Below, piece by piece: positions 28,784 to 37,041 of a DNA stretch of 64,000 bases (the first letter of the stretch is position 1; each line of letters starts with the position of its first letter). The stretch covers positions 35,243 through 99,242 of the forward strand of contig JASCOC010000014.1 of the NCBI GenBank assembly GCA_029959605.1, in the 5' to 3' direction. Source of the stretch: Lysobacteraceae bacterium PS02340 (GTDB lineage Bacteria > Pseudomonadota > Gammaproteobacteria > Xanthomonadales > Xanthomonadaceae). A program made the translations under genes and the position numbers. Under the pieces are notes generated by a model. The model was given only the letters and a program-made list of their open reading frames with translations, was not told the origin of the DNA and made no database searches.

Positions 28784-30427
28784 ATGTTGCCCAACACCTT
28801 GACCCTCGCCGCGATGCTCGCCATCAGCGGCAGCGCGTCCGCGACGACCGATGCCGCACTCGCCGGCATCGTCGACCAGCGTCTGGCCGGTGACCGCACC
28901 GGCGCCTGCTTCGCCGTCGCGGTCGTCGATGGTGACACCGTGGCGCGGACGTATCGCTGCGCCGATGGCACGGGGACGCCGCGCATCGGCACCGACAGCG
29001 CATTCGAGATCGGCTCGGTCAGCAAGACGATGACCGCGGCATTGCTCGCGCAGCTGATCGCCGACGGCCGGGCCTCGCTCGACGATCCGCTGTCGGCGTA
29101 TCTGCCTGCAGGTACGCCGGTGCCGACGTTCGAGGGCCAGCCGATCCTGCTGCGCCATGTCGTCACCCACACATCCGGCCTGCCCGCATTGCCGGGGCGG
29201 ATGCAGATCACCAATCCGGCCGATCCCTACGCCGCGCTGACGCCGGAAGCGCTGCTCGCCTCGCTGGCCGACGTCACCCTGACGCGCGCGCCCGGCGCGC
29301 AGTTCGAGTATTCCAACTTCGCGTCGATGCTGCTGTCGTACGCAGTCGCGCAGCGCGCCGGCCAGCCGTTCGAGGCGCTGATCGACGCGCAGCTGTTCGC
29401 GCCACTCGGCATGACCCACGCCTACATCGCGCAGCGCCCCGATGGCGTGCGCGCTGCCGCGGGCCATCTGCCCAACGGCAACGAAACGCCGGCGTGGACG
29501 ATTCCCGGCGACATGGCCGGTGTCGGCGGCGTGCGGGCCACGCTCGACGACATGGTGCATTACGTGCAGGGCCAGCTTGGTCATGCGGACGGCTCGACCG
29601 CCGCGCCGGTGCTCGCGGCCCTGCAGGCCACGCAGCAGCCGGTCTCGCAGCAGCCGCCAATGGCGATGAACTGGATGATCGCGCCGCTGGCCGGTCGCAG
29701 TGTGCTGATGCACGAAGGCGGCACGGGCGGATTCTCGTCGCTGGTCGGCTTCGATCCTGCGCACAAGCGCGGTGTCGTGATCCTCTCCGATACGTCGCTG
29801 ACCGCGCTCGGTGGTCTCGGCAGCCTCGGCGCACATCTGCTGGATCCGTCGGCGCCGGTCGGCAAGCCGCGCAGGCTGGCGACACCGCCGTCGGAACTCG
29901 TCGAGGGACTGGTAGGCACCTGGCAGCTCGGCGCCGGCATGCAGGTCGAGCTGGCGCGCAAAGGCGACGCGCTGACGATCCATCCCGCCGGCCAGCCAAT
30001 CTTCGAACTGGGCTACGACGATGCGGGGGATTTCTTTCCCGTGCAGTTCGACGCACTGCTGTCGCCGAAGCGCGCGGCGGATGGCAGCTACAGCTTCGTC
30101 TGGCACCAGGGCGGCGGCGCGATCGCGGCGACGCGTGCGACCGATACCCCGCCAACGGCAGTGCAGGCGACCGATGTGCCACTCACCGATTACGCCGGCG
30201 ACTACACGCTGATGCCGGGCTTCGCGCTGAGGGTCGACAGCGCCGATGGCCGCCTGCGGGCGCAGGCGACCGGGCAGGGCGCATTTCCGCTGGATGCGAC
30301 CGGGGCCGACACCTTCGCTGCGCCGGCATTCGGCATCGAGCTGCGCTTCCAGCGCGGCGCCGATGGCGAGGTGACTGCGCTCGAACTGCATCAGGGCGGT
30401 CAGGTGCTGCGTGGCGCGCGTGGCTGA
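28784..30427 (+). CDS. Exported serine hydrolase (beta-lactamase/PBP4* fold)
   Basis: A 547-residue periplasmic protein with a signal peptide (residues 1–20). The class C beta-lactamase-type catalytic set is present: SVSK with Ser78 and Lys81, YSN at 176–178 and HEGGTGGF as the third box. Residues about 375–547 form a beta-rich extension like those of D-aminopeptidase or PBP4*-type proteins. It may act on D-amino-acid peptides or esters; beta-lactam hydrolysis is not implied. A strong ribosome-binding site (ACAGGAG) precedes the start. A sensor kinase follows 10 bases downstream, so they may be co-transcribed. Confidence 0.88.
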   Translation: MLPNTLTLAAMLAISGSASATTDAALAGIVDQRLAGDRTGACFAVAVVDGDTVARTYRCADGTGTPRIGTDSAFEIGSVSKTMTAALLAQLIADGRASLDDPLSAYLPAGTPVPTFEGQPILLRHVVTHTSGLPALPGRMQITNPADPYAALTPEALLASLADVTLTRAPGAQFEYSNFASMLLSYAVAQRAGQPFEALIDAQLFAPLGMTHAYIAQRPDGVRAAAGHLPNGNETPAWTIPGDMAGVGGVRATLDDMVHYVQGQLGHADGSTAAPVLAALQATQQPVSQQPPMAMNWMIAPLAGRSVLMHEGGTGGFSSLVGFDPAHKRGVVILSDTSLTALGGLGSLGAHLLDPSAPVGKPRRLATPPSELVEGLVGTWQLGAGMQVELARKGDALTIHPAGQPIFELGYDDAGDFFPVQFDALLSPKRAADGSYSFVWHQGGGAIAATRATDTPPTAVQATDVPLTDYAGDYTLMPGFALRVDSADGRLRAQATGQGAFPLDATGADTFAAPAFGIELRFQRGADGEVTALELHQGGQVLRGARG

Positions 30428-30437
30428 GCACGGGCCG

Positions 30438-31667
30438 ATGCACGCATCTTCCGCATCGCTGCGCCAGCCGCTCCCGGACGAGGTCGTCGTCGGCGGCGAG
30501 TTCCCGTGGACGCGGTATCGCCGCTATCCCGTCTTCAGCGCGCGCTGGCTCGCCGGTCGTACGTTACTGTTTGGCAGCGTGATCCTCGGCTTCTCGCTGC
30601 TGACGCTGCTGGGCGCGCTGGTCGGCCCGGTCAGTCGCGTCGGCGCGTTCACCGCGTCCGGCTACATGTTCATCGCGCTTCTGCTGATGACCACGGCTGG
30701 TCCTCTGCTGGCGACCTGGGTGCGTCATCGCCGTCTATCGCTGCCGCGCGAGCGGACCTGGGTCGTGCTGTCTCTGTGCGTCGGCATCGTGTTGTCCTGG
30801 GGAATCGACAGCTGGGCAAGCGCCCAGATCGAAAGCTTCATGGTCAACGAGATGAACACAGCACCCTACGACGTCGACGCGATGCGCGCGCACTACGAGG
30901 GCGGCGTGGCGAAAGCCGGTGCGGTCTTCATCAAGATCCTGACACTGGCCGTCATCTACGGTCTGCTGGGCGGTGGCACAGCGCTGCGCGCCTACTTCAG
31001 CGAACAGCGTCGCATTGCCGACAGCCTGCACCGCAGCGAACTCGTTGCCCTCCAATTGCAGAAGCGTGAATCGGATCTGCGGCTCGGCGCTTTGCAGGCG
31101 CAGGTCGAGCCGCATTTCTTGTTCAACACGCTGGCCTCGGTGCGCGCGCTGGTGCGCCAGGACGCGTCGCGCGCGGAGGCCACGCTCGACGCACTGGTCG
31201 ATTACCTGCGCGCGACGATTCCGCGTCTGCGCGACGGCGAAGCGGCGCTGCGCTCGACGCTCGGCGAGCAGCTCGACCTATGTGCGCACTATCTGGAACT
31301 GATGCGTCTGCGCACCGCCGATCGCCTGCGTTACGACATCGAGGCCGACGCCACGCTGCGCGCGCTGCCGTATCCGCCGCTGTTGCTGATCACGCTGGTC
31401 GAGAACGCGATCAAGCACGGCATCGAGCCGAAGCCCGGCGCGGGGCGCGTCGTCATCCGTGCGTGGGCGACGGACGGCACACTGCATGTGTCGGTCACCG
31501 ACGACGGCGCAGGTCTGCAGCCGGGTGTCAGGGGCGGCATGGGGCTGGCGAATGTGCGCGATCAGCTCGCCACGCGCTTCGGTCCACGCGCGTCGCTGCG
31601 TCTGACCGGTGCCGTCGGCGGCGGCGCGCAGGCCGAACTCCGCACCCCGATGGACGGACCCGCATGA
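30438..31667 (+). CDS. LytS/YehU-type sensor histidine kinase
   Basis: A 409-residue membrane kinase. Four hydrophobic segments cover residues about 40–190, followed by the His_kinase domain with the phospho-acceptor His226 in QAQVEPHFLFNTLA and an ATPase domain (LVENAIKHGIEP, GMGLANVRDQL). There is no extracytoplasmic sensor domain of note. The start at 30438 avoids overlap with the hydrolase gene; in-frame GTG codons at 30411 and 30420 are alternatives. It overlaps the response-regulator gene by 4 bases. Confidence 0.9.
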   Translation: MHASSASLRQPLPDEVVVGGEFPWTRYRRYPVFSARWLAGRTLLFGSVILGFSLLTLLGALVGPVSRVGAFTASGYMFIALLLMTTAGPLLATWVRHRRLSLPRERTWVVLSLCVGIVLSWGIDSWASAQIESFMVNEMNTAPYDVDAMRAHYEGGVAKAGAVFIKILTLAVIYGLLGGGTALRAYFSEQRRIADSLHRSELVALQLQKRESDLRLGALQAQVEPHFLFNTLASVRALVRQDASRAEATLDALVDYLRATIPRLRDGEAALRSTLGEQLDLCAHYLELMRLRTADRLRYDIEADATLRALPYPPLLLITLVENAIKHGIEPKPGAGRVVIRAWATDGTLHVSVTDDGAGLQPGVRGGMGLANVRDQLATRFGPRASLRLTGAVGGGAQAELRTPMDGPA

Positions 31668-32431
31668 CCGACGCTGCCATCACCGCACTGATCGCCGAGG
31701 ACGAAGCGCCGCAGCGTGCAGCGCTGCTGGACATGCTGGAGGCCACGTGGCCCGCGCTCGAGGTCATCGCCGCCTGCGAGGACGGCATCGCGGCACTGCA
31801 GGCTGCCGCCGAACACCGTCCGCAGGTCGCGTTCCTCGACATCCGCATGCCCGGCGTCGGCGGACTCGATGTCGCGCGCGCGGTCGTCGCGGGCGGCGGC
31901 CTGGTGGTGTTCACTACGGCCTATGACGAATACGCGATCCGCGCGTTCGAGGCGGGCGCGGTCGACTACATGCTCAAGCCGGTGACCGAGGCACGTCTGC
32001 GAGTCGCGATCGAGCGCCTGCAGGCACGCCTCGCGCAGCCCCCGGCGGATGATCTGCAGGCGCTGGTCGAGGATCTCGAAGCGCGCCTGCGCCCGCAGGG
32101 CGAACGCCAGATCCGCTGGATCAGCGCGAGCGTCGGCGATCACGTGCGCATGATCGGCATCGACGAAGTGCTGTTCTTCCAGGCGCAGGACAAGTACGTG
32201 CGCGTGGTCACCGCCGATGGCGAGGCGTTGATCCGCACGCCGGTGAAGGAGCTGCTGGCGGGGCTCGACCCCGACGCGTTCTGGCAGGTGCATCGCGGCA
32301 CGGTGGTGCGCGTGTCGACGATCGACCGCGTGCGCCGCGACGAACTCGGCAAGGCGCGGATCGAACTGCGCGGCCATCGGGAATCGCTGCCGGTGAGTGC
32401 GGCGTTCGTGCACCGCTTCCGGGGGATGTAG
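31664..32431 (+). CDS. LytR/AlgR-type response regulator
   Basis: A 255-residue transcription factor. The receiver domain (residues 1–125) has the acidic pair in IAEDEAPQ and phospho-acceptor Asp59 in AFLDIRMPGV; the C-terminal LytTR DNA-binding domain (about 150–255) has the typical DEVLFFQAQDKYVRV and FWQVHRGTVV. It is translationally coupled to the kinase (ATGA), forming a standard two-component pair. What it senses or controls is unknown; the upstream serine hydrolase is one candidate. Confidence 0.92.
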   Translation: MTDAAITALIAEDEAPQRAALLDMLEATWPALEVIAACEDGIAALQAAAEHRPQVAFLDIRMPGVGGLDVARAVVAGGGLVVFTTAYDEYAIRAFEAGAVDYMLKPVTEARLRVAIERLQARLAQPPADDLQALVEDLEARLRPQGERQIRWISASVGDHVRMIGIDEVLFFQAQDKYVRVVTADGEALIRTPVKELLAGLDPDAFWQVHRGTVVRVSTIDRVRRDELGKARIELRGHRESLPVSAAFVHRFRGM

Positions 32432-32454
32432 GCCCCGGATGCGATCTCCTTTAT

Positions 32455-32557
32455 CGTCATTCCGGCGAACGCCGGAATCCAGTTTCGCTTTTCGCGATCC
32501 TGGGTCCGATGCGATCGAGCAAGATCAAAATGGATTCCGGCGTTCGCCGGAATGACG
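32455..32557. repeat. Palindromic mobile-type repeat with perfect 27-bp inverted ends
   Basis: Left arm 32455–32481 and right arm 32531–32557 are perfect reverse complements (27 of 27). Each arm also contains its own hairpin, TTCCGGCGAACGCCGGAA. The 49 bases between them are unrelated to the arms. CGTCATTCC-type elements like this are dispersed in several proteobacteria and behave like non-autonomous miniature elements. It lies after the response-regulator gene and may stop its transcript. Confidence 0.8.
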
Positions 32558-32871
32558 GCGCATAGGTTCTTAACCCGGTGCTGACGGCCACCACGTTGGT
32601 ACCGGCCGGCGGGCCGACCGGTTGGCGCATGCGATACGCGCGCGCATGCAGCCGGCCGCGATATCGCCGGTGTCCGAACCGCTGGAGCGCTGGGGGCCGA
32701 CACATCGCGCGTCGAGCTGGCCGATGTACACGGCGACCGGCCCCGTCGCGAGCCTGCACACCGACGACCGCGCGCCGGCACGATTGCTGCGGGGTCCGAC
32801 GCTCCGCATCGCCGAGCGCATCGCGCCATTACGGCGGCTGATCGCCGGGCATCTCGCACAGGCGCGCAGAG
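32558..32871. other. Intergenic stretch without a supportable gene
   Basis: About 310 bases between the palindromic element and ogt. Open frames occur on both strands but none has a ribosome-binding site or recognisable protein features. It may be the decayed remains of a gene, but I see no family likeness. Confidence 0.5.
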
Positions 32872-33387
32872 CTACAGAAGCCGATCCGCCCGCGGCCATG
32901 CGCCTTCGAGCGTCAGCAGGAGTTCCTTGGTCGGCAGACCACCGCCGAAACCCGTGAGTGCGCCGCTGGCGCCGATGACGCGGTGGCAGGGCACGACGAT
33001 CGACAGGGGGTTGCGGCCGTTCGCGGCGCCGACCGCGCGGCTTGCGTTCGGTTTGCCGACCATGCGGGCCAGTTCGACGTAGCTCGCGGTTTTGCCATAG
33101 GGAATACGCGTCAGTGCGTCCCAGACCTGTCGTTGGAATGGCGTGCCGCGCGCGGCGAACGGCAGGTCGAAGGTCTGGCGCTTGCCGGCGAAGTAGTCGG
33201 CGAGCTGCTCCGCGGTCGCATCGAGCACGGGATGCGCACCATCGCGCCAGTCGTCACCGCGCGGCACCGGATGCCGGTGTTCGGCGAATTCGACGGCGTG
33301 CAGGCCGGCATCGGACGCGGCGAGGAACAGCGGGCCGACCGGGCTGGCGATGGTGCGGGTGAAGACCGTGGCGGTGTCTGGATTCAT
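32872..33387 (-). CDS. ogt: Methylated-DNA–protein-cysteine methyltransferase
   Basis: A 171-residue suicide DNA-repair protein that takes the alkyl group from O6-methylguanine. The acceptor Cys134 lies in IVVPCHRVIG; the DNA-binding helix is ASYVELARMVGKPNASRAVG. The start overlaps the stop of the Ada–AlkA gene by 4 bases, so the two repair activities are co-translated. A much longer open frame extends upstream but lies within that gene. Confidence 0.95.
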   Translation of the reverse strand: MNPDTATVFTRTIASPVGPLFLAASDAGLHAVEFAEHRHPVPRGDDWRDGAHPVLDATAEQLADYFAGKRQTFDLPFAARGTPFQRQVWDALTRIPYGKTASYVELARMVGKPNASRAVGAANGRNPLSIVVPCHRVIGASGALTGFGGGLPTKELLLTLEGAWPRADRLL

Positions 33388-34976
33388 GGCGATGGACTCC
33401 GGATGGAACGGGCGCGTGGGCGCGTCGGTGTCGCAGTACGCGCGGGCGTGGACGCGGACGCTTCGCGCCACAGATGGAAGACCGCGTAGCCGCGCCACGG
33501 GCGCCAGGCTTCCGCACGCGCACGCAGCGCCTTCGCGGTGATACGGCTGCCGTCGGTCGGCAGCATCTTCTGCAGCACGAGATCCTCGGCGGGAAACGCG
33601 TCGGGATGACCGAGCGCACGCAACGCGATGTAGTGCGCGGTCCACGGCCCGATGCCGGGCAGGGCGACCCAGCGTTCGACGAACTCGTCGAGCGTGCGGG
33701 CGCGATCGAAGTCCACGGGGCCGTCGCGCAGCGCGGCTGCGATGCCGCGGATCGTCGCGATGCGGCTGCCGATCAGGCCGAGACCGTCGAAATCGGCGTC
33801 GGCGAGTGCGTCCGGCGTCGGGAACAGATGCGCGAAGCCCTGTGCGACGAACGGCTCCGGCAACGGCGTGCCGAAGCGCTGCGACAGCCGTGCGGTCAAC
33901 GTGCGCGCGGCGGCGACGCTGACCTGCTGGCCGATGACCGCGCGCATCGCGATCTCGAAACCGTCCCATCCGCTCGGCAGGCGCAGGCCCGGGCGTTTGC
34001 GCAGCAGCGGCGCCAGCCGCGCGTCCTGGGCGAGGTGCGCGGCGATCGTGTCCGGATCCGCGTCGAGATCGAACATGCGGCGCACGCGCTGCACCGTGTC
34101 CTGCAGGCGCGTCGGCGGACACCCGTGCAGCTGCAGCCGCAACGCAGCCGGTGCAGGATCAGTGCGCGTGCCCGGCCACGCATCGATGCGCAGCCAGCCG
34201 GGCGTTTCCGCATCCCCGATGACGCGGGTGTAGGCGGTGTCGTCGACGACCTCGATGCCGGGCAGCGCGCGGCCGCGCAGGAAGTCGAGCATCGCCGGCA
34301 GGTCATAGGGCGGGCGGTAGCCGAGGCGCAGCGTCATTGCGTCGCCGGTCGCCTCGCGCGGCGCCCTGCGCAGATCGCGCGGCGGCATGCGGTAGGCGTC
34401 CTGGAACACGGCATTGAACCGCCGCACGCTGTTGAATCCAGCCGCGAGCGCGACCTCCGTGATCGGCAGCGCGGTTTCGGTCAACAACTGCTTGGCGAAG
34501 AGCAGGCGCCGCGTGCCATGGACACCAACCGGCGCGGCGCCGAGGCGTTCGACGAACAGGCGCCGCAACTGGCGCTCGCCGATGTGCAGGCGCTCCGCCA
34601 GTTCCGAAAGCGGCGCGTCGTTCAAGGCGCCTTGTTCGATCAGGGCCAAGGCCCGCGCGACGATGTCGTCGCCGCGATGCCAGTGGCCATCCGACGGCGC
34701 GAGTTCCGGCCGGCAGCGCAGGCAGGGACGGAATCCTGCAGCTTCGGCTGCGGCGGCATTGGGGTAGTAGACGACGTTCGCGGTCTTCGGCGCGGGCGCC
34801 GGGCAGACCGGCCGGCAGTAGATGCCGGTCGTGCGCACCGCCGTGAAGAACAGGCCGTCGAAGCGGACGTCCCGGCTCAGACGCGCCTGTTCGCAGATGT
34901 CGGTGGCTGGCAGAGGCGGGGGCATGCGACGCAGGCTAGCACCGCGGGCGGACGATGACTGGCCGGATTCGGACAT
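33384..34976 (-). CDS. Ada-type regulator fused to AlkA-type 3-methyladenine glycosylase
   Basis: A 530-residue three-part protein. Residues 28–95 form the Ada zinc domain with Cys54, Cys58, Cys85 and Cys88, one of which accepts methyl groups from phosphotriesters and switches on DNA binding. Residues about 104–203 are an AraC-type helix-turn-helix. Residues 215–500 are an AlkA-like glycosylase with the HhH motif LPGIGPWTAHYIAL and the AEDL acidic residue that acts in base removal. It lacks Ada's O6-methylguanine domain, supplied by the adjacent ogt. It is a sensor, activator and repair enzyme in one chain. The ATG at 34925 is an alternative start. Confidence 0.93.
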   Translation of the reverse strand: MSESGQSSSARGASLRRMPPPLPATDICEQARLSRDVRFDGLFFTAVRTTGIYCRPVCPAPAPKTANVVYYPNAAAAEAAGFRPCLRCRPELAPSDGHWHRGDDIVARALALIEQGALNDAPLSELAERLHIGERQLRRLFVERLGAAPVGVHGTRRLLFAKQLLTETALPITEVALAAGFNSVRRFNAVFQDAYRMPPRDLRRAPREATGDAMTLRLGYRPPYDLPAMLDFLRGRALPGIEVVDDTAYTRVIGDAETPGWLRIDAWPGTRTDPAPAALRLQLHGCPPTRLQDTVQRVRRMFDLDADPDTIAAHLAQDARLAPLLRKRPGLRLPSGWDGFEIAMRAVIGQQVSVAAARTLTARLSQRFGTPLPEPFVAQGFAHLFPTPDALADADFDGLGLIGSRIATIRGIAAALRDGPVDFDRARTLDEFVERWVALPGIGPWTAHYIALRALGHPDAFPAEDLVLQKMLPTDGSRITAKALRARAEAWRPWRGYAVFHLWREASASTPARTATPTRPRARSIRSPSP

Positions 34977-35006
34977 GGATGTTGTGGGGTATGACGCGAG
35001 GGTCTG

Positions 35007-35144
35007 CCCTCACCCCAACCCCTCTCCCGGAGGGAGAGGGGCTCGAGAGCGTCGGGGTCGGGCGGTTTCATGCGGAAAGCCCGAGGTGCCTGACGCAGCG
35101 CGCATGCAAAGCCCCTCTCCCCTAGGGAGAGGGTTGGGGTGAGG
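35007..35144. repeat. Inverted repeat (CCCTCACCCCAACCCCTCTCCC type)
   Basis: Left arm 35007–35028 and right arm 35125–35144 are reverse complements with a one-base gap. Each arm is followed inwards by a further self-complementary CTCTCCC...GGGAGAG hairpin (35022–35039 and 35113–35131). This pattern is widely dispersed between genes in GC-rich proteobacteria. It lies between two minus-strand genes. Confidence 0.7.
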
Positions 35145-35221
35145 ACAGCTGTTCGCACTAATCCCGGACATCCGATCGCTCAAGCGCGAAGGTGCTCGAG
35201 CCAGATCGCGCAATCAACGCC

Positions 35222-36499
35222 TCAGCGCACCCCATCCCGCAACGCCGGCACCAGCGTCTGCGCATTCCCATCGTTCTTCGCCGGCGTCACCCCGATCAAC
35301 CGCGCCAGCATCGGATACAGATCGACGTTGTCGAACCCGTCCAGCGTCACGCCGGTGCGGAACGCCGGTCCATTCGCGATGAACACCGCGCGCATCTCCG
35401 GCAGGGCGGGGTCGTAGCCATGCGAGCCGCGGGTGTGCGTCGGGCGCCGGGCGAATGCATCGCGCGGGATCGCGTCCCAGCCCTTGTGCATCTGGCAGAC
35501 GATCGGCGGCACGCGCGGGTGGGTGCCGAACTGCCAGCGCGCCGGCATCTCGCCCTTGCGCCAGCAGTCGTAGTGCGCGTGCGCACCGAGCAGCTTGCGG
35601 GTCACCTGCGCCTCGAAGCCGGCGTTGGGCACGATGCCGATGACCTGGCCGGTCGAGGTCACGCGCGCCTCTTCCATCGTCACCATGTCCTCCACTGCGA
35701 TCACCTGGCCCGGCGGCACTTCGGCCATGCCGTGATCGGATACGACCACCAGGTTCACGCGGTCCTGCAGGCCACGCGTGCGCAGGCCGTCGACCAGCCG
35801 TCCCAGCGCCGCGTCGACCGCCTGCAGCGCAGCGTGCAGCTGCGGCGAATCCGGGCCGTAGTCGTGGCCGGCCGAGTCGGTGTGTTCGAAATACAGCGTC
35901 GCGAATGCGGGGTGCGTGGCGGTGGGTCCGGACAGCCAGTCGAGCACCATGTCGACGCGCGACTCGAGCGGGCGCGTGTCGTCGAAGGGATACCAGCGCG
36001 TCGGACGCACGCCATGCACCGGCGCCTCGCTGCCCGGCCACGACAGCGTCGCGGTGCGCAGGCCGGCGTTTTCCGCCGTCACCCACAGCGGCTCGCCGTC
36101 GCCGTACCAGGCGCCGTTGCCGACCGCCTCGCGGTCCGACAGACGGAAGTCGCCGAGCGTCGCATCCACCATCGAGTTGTGGATCAGGCCGTGGTGGTCG
36201 GGCCGCAGACCGGTGACCAGGGTGTAGTGGTTCGGAAAGGTCAGCGACGGATACGACGGCCGCATCCAGGCCTGCACGCCGCCGCGCGCCAGCGCATCGA
36301 GATGCGGGGTTTCGCCGCGTCCGAGGTAATCGGGGCGCAGGCCGTCCAGCGAGACCAGCAGCAGCGTCGGGCGTGCATCCGCGGCGGGTGTCGCGGCGGA
36401 TGCGGCGGTGGATTCGGACGGTGGCGCGACCGTGGCACAGGCGGTCAGCAGCAACAGCGGGAGCAGCGCAGACGCGCGCAGACTGGTCGATCGAGACAT
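35222..36499 (-). CDS. Nucleotide pyrophosphatase/phosphodiesterase (ENPP-type) lipoprotein
   Basis: A 425-residue member of the alkaline-phosphatase superfamily. A lipobox (LLLLTAC, Cys about 21) predicts membrane anchoring. Metal sites and nucleophile are in LVSLDGLRPDYL, SLTFPNHYTLVTG (Thr nucleophile), HTDSAGHDYGP, VVSDHGMAEV and RGSHGYDPAL. The same family in Xanthomonas includes a well-studied NPP that cleaves nucleotide diesters. The ATG at 36499 opens the signal peptide; an in-frame ATG at 36523 is possible. The natural substrate is unknown. Confidence 0.92.
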   Translation of the reverse strand: MSRSTSLRASALLPLLLLTACATVAPPSESTAASAATPAADARPTLLLVSLDGLRPDYLGRGETPHLDALARGGVQAWMRPSYPSLTFPNHYTLVTGLRPDHHGLIHNSMVDATLGDFRLSDREAVGNGAWYGDGEPLWVTAENAGLRTATLSWPGSEAPVHGVRPTRWYPFDDTRPLESRVDMVLDWLSGPTATHPAFATLYFEHTDSAGHDYGPDSPQLHAALQAVDAALGRLVDGLRTRGLQDRVNLVVVSDHGMAEVPPGQVIAVEDMVTMEEARVTSTGQVIGIVPNAGFEAQVTRKLLGAHAHYDCWRKGEMPARWQFGTHPRVPPIVCQMHKGWDAIPRDAFARRPTHTRGSHGYDPALPEMRAVFIANGPAFRTGVTLDGFDNVDLYPMLARLIGVTPAKNDGNAQTLVPALRDGVR

Positions 36500-36660
36500 C
36501 CGTACAGGATACCGGCGGGACATGACGGCTCGCAGTCAGCCGCATGAAGCCATGCACAACGCAGTCGACACACGGGCTGAACATTCATCCCCCGCAGACC
36601 ACGCCGCGGCGCAGCGCGCGTATCGTGTGGCCACCGATGGACTGCACCGGGAGGTGCCCA

Positions 36661-36981
36661 ATGAAGCATGCATGGTGGACGGCGGCGATCTTCGCCGGCC
36701 TCGCGTTCGATGCGGTCTCACAGGTCGCCCACGCGCAGCAGCAACAGGAAGAGGAAGAGGAATCCGCACGCGATCGTGGCCAGCGCGCCAGTCCGTCGGA
36801 TCGCTTCTGCATCCGCGAAACCGGTTCGCGCGTCACCGCGGCCCGTAACGCGCGCTCCAAGCGTGCCGAGCAGGAGTGCACTACGGGTGGCGGCCGCGTC
36901 TACACGCGCGAGGACATCGACCGCACCGGTTCGGCCGACATCAAGGACGCGTTGCGCAGGCTCGACCCCTCGATCTTCTGA
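36661..36981 (+). CDS. Small exported protein with TonB-plug-like motif
   Basis: A 106-residue protein of unknown function. A signal peptide (residues 1–25, ending VAHA) is followed by a Gln/Glu run (QQQQEEEEE). The rest carries ETGSRVTAARNARSK and YTREDIDRTGSADIKDALRR, in the order and rough spacing of the VTGSRI and ITREDIE-G-DAL blocks that begin the plug of TonB-dependent receptors. No barrel or TonB box is present. Two cysteines (FCIRETG and QECTTGG) may pair. A strong terminator follows 23 bases after the stop codon. Role as a receptor decoy or partner is speculation. Confidence 0.75.
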   Translation: MKHAWWTAAIFAGLAFDAVSQVAHAQQQQEEEEESARDRGQRASPSDRFCIRETGSRVTAARNARSKRAEQECTTGGGRVYTREDIDRTGSADIKDALRRLDPSIF

Positions 36982-37004
36982 TCGGGATCGATCGCGGAAC
37001 ACAG

Positions 37005-37032
37005 AACGCCCGGCTCGCGCCGGGCGTTTTCG
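37005..37032 (+). terminator. Terminator of the plug-like gene
   Basis: A perfect 10-bp stem (37005–37014 with 37019–37028, loop TCGC) followed by TTTCGTT. The next gene is convergent, and may use the same hairpin. Confidence 0.85.
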
Positions 37033-37041
37033 TTGCGGGCC

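Noticed and set aside
28784..30427. The serine hydrolase as a beta-lactamase for resistance
   Set aside because: It has the class C-type fold motifs but also a long beta-rich extension typical of peptidase/esterase relatives, and no regulator of the ampR kind is adjacent.
32558..32871. A possible short gene between the palindromic element and ogt
   Set aside because: Open frames on both strands lack a ribosome-binding site and recognisable sequence features.
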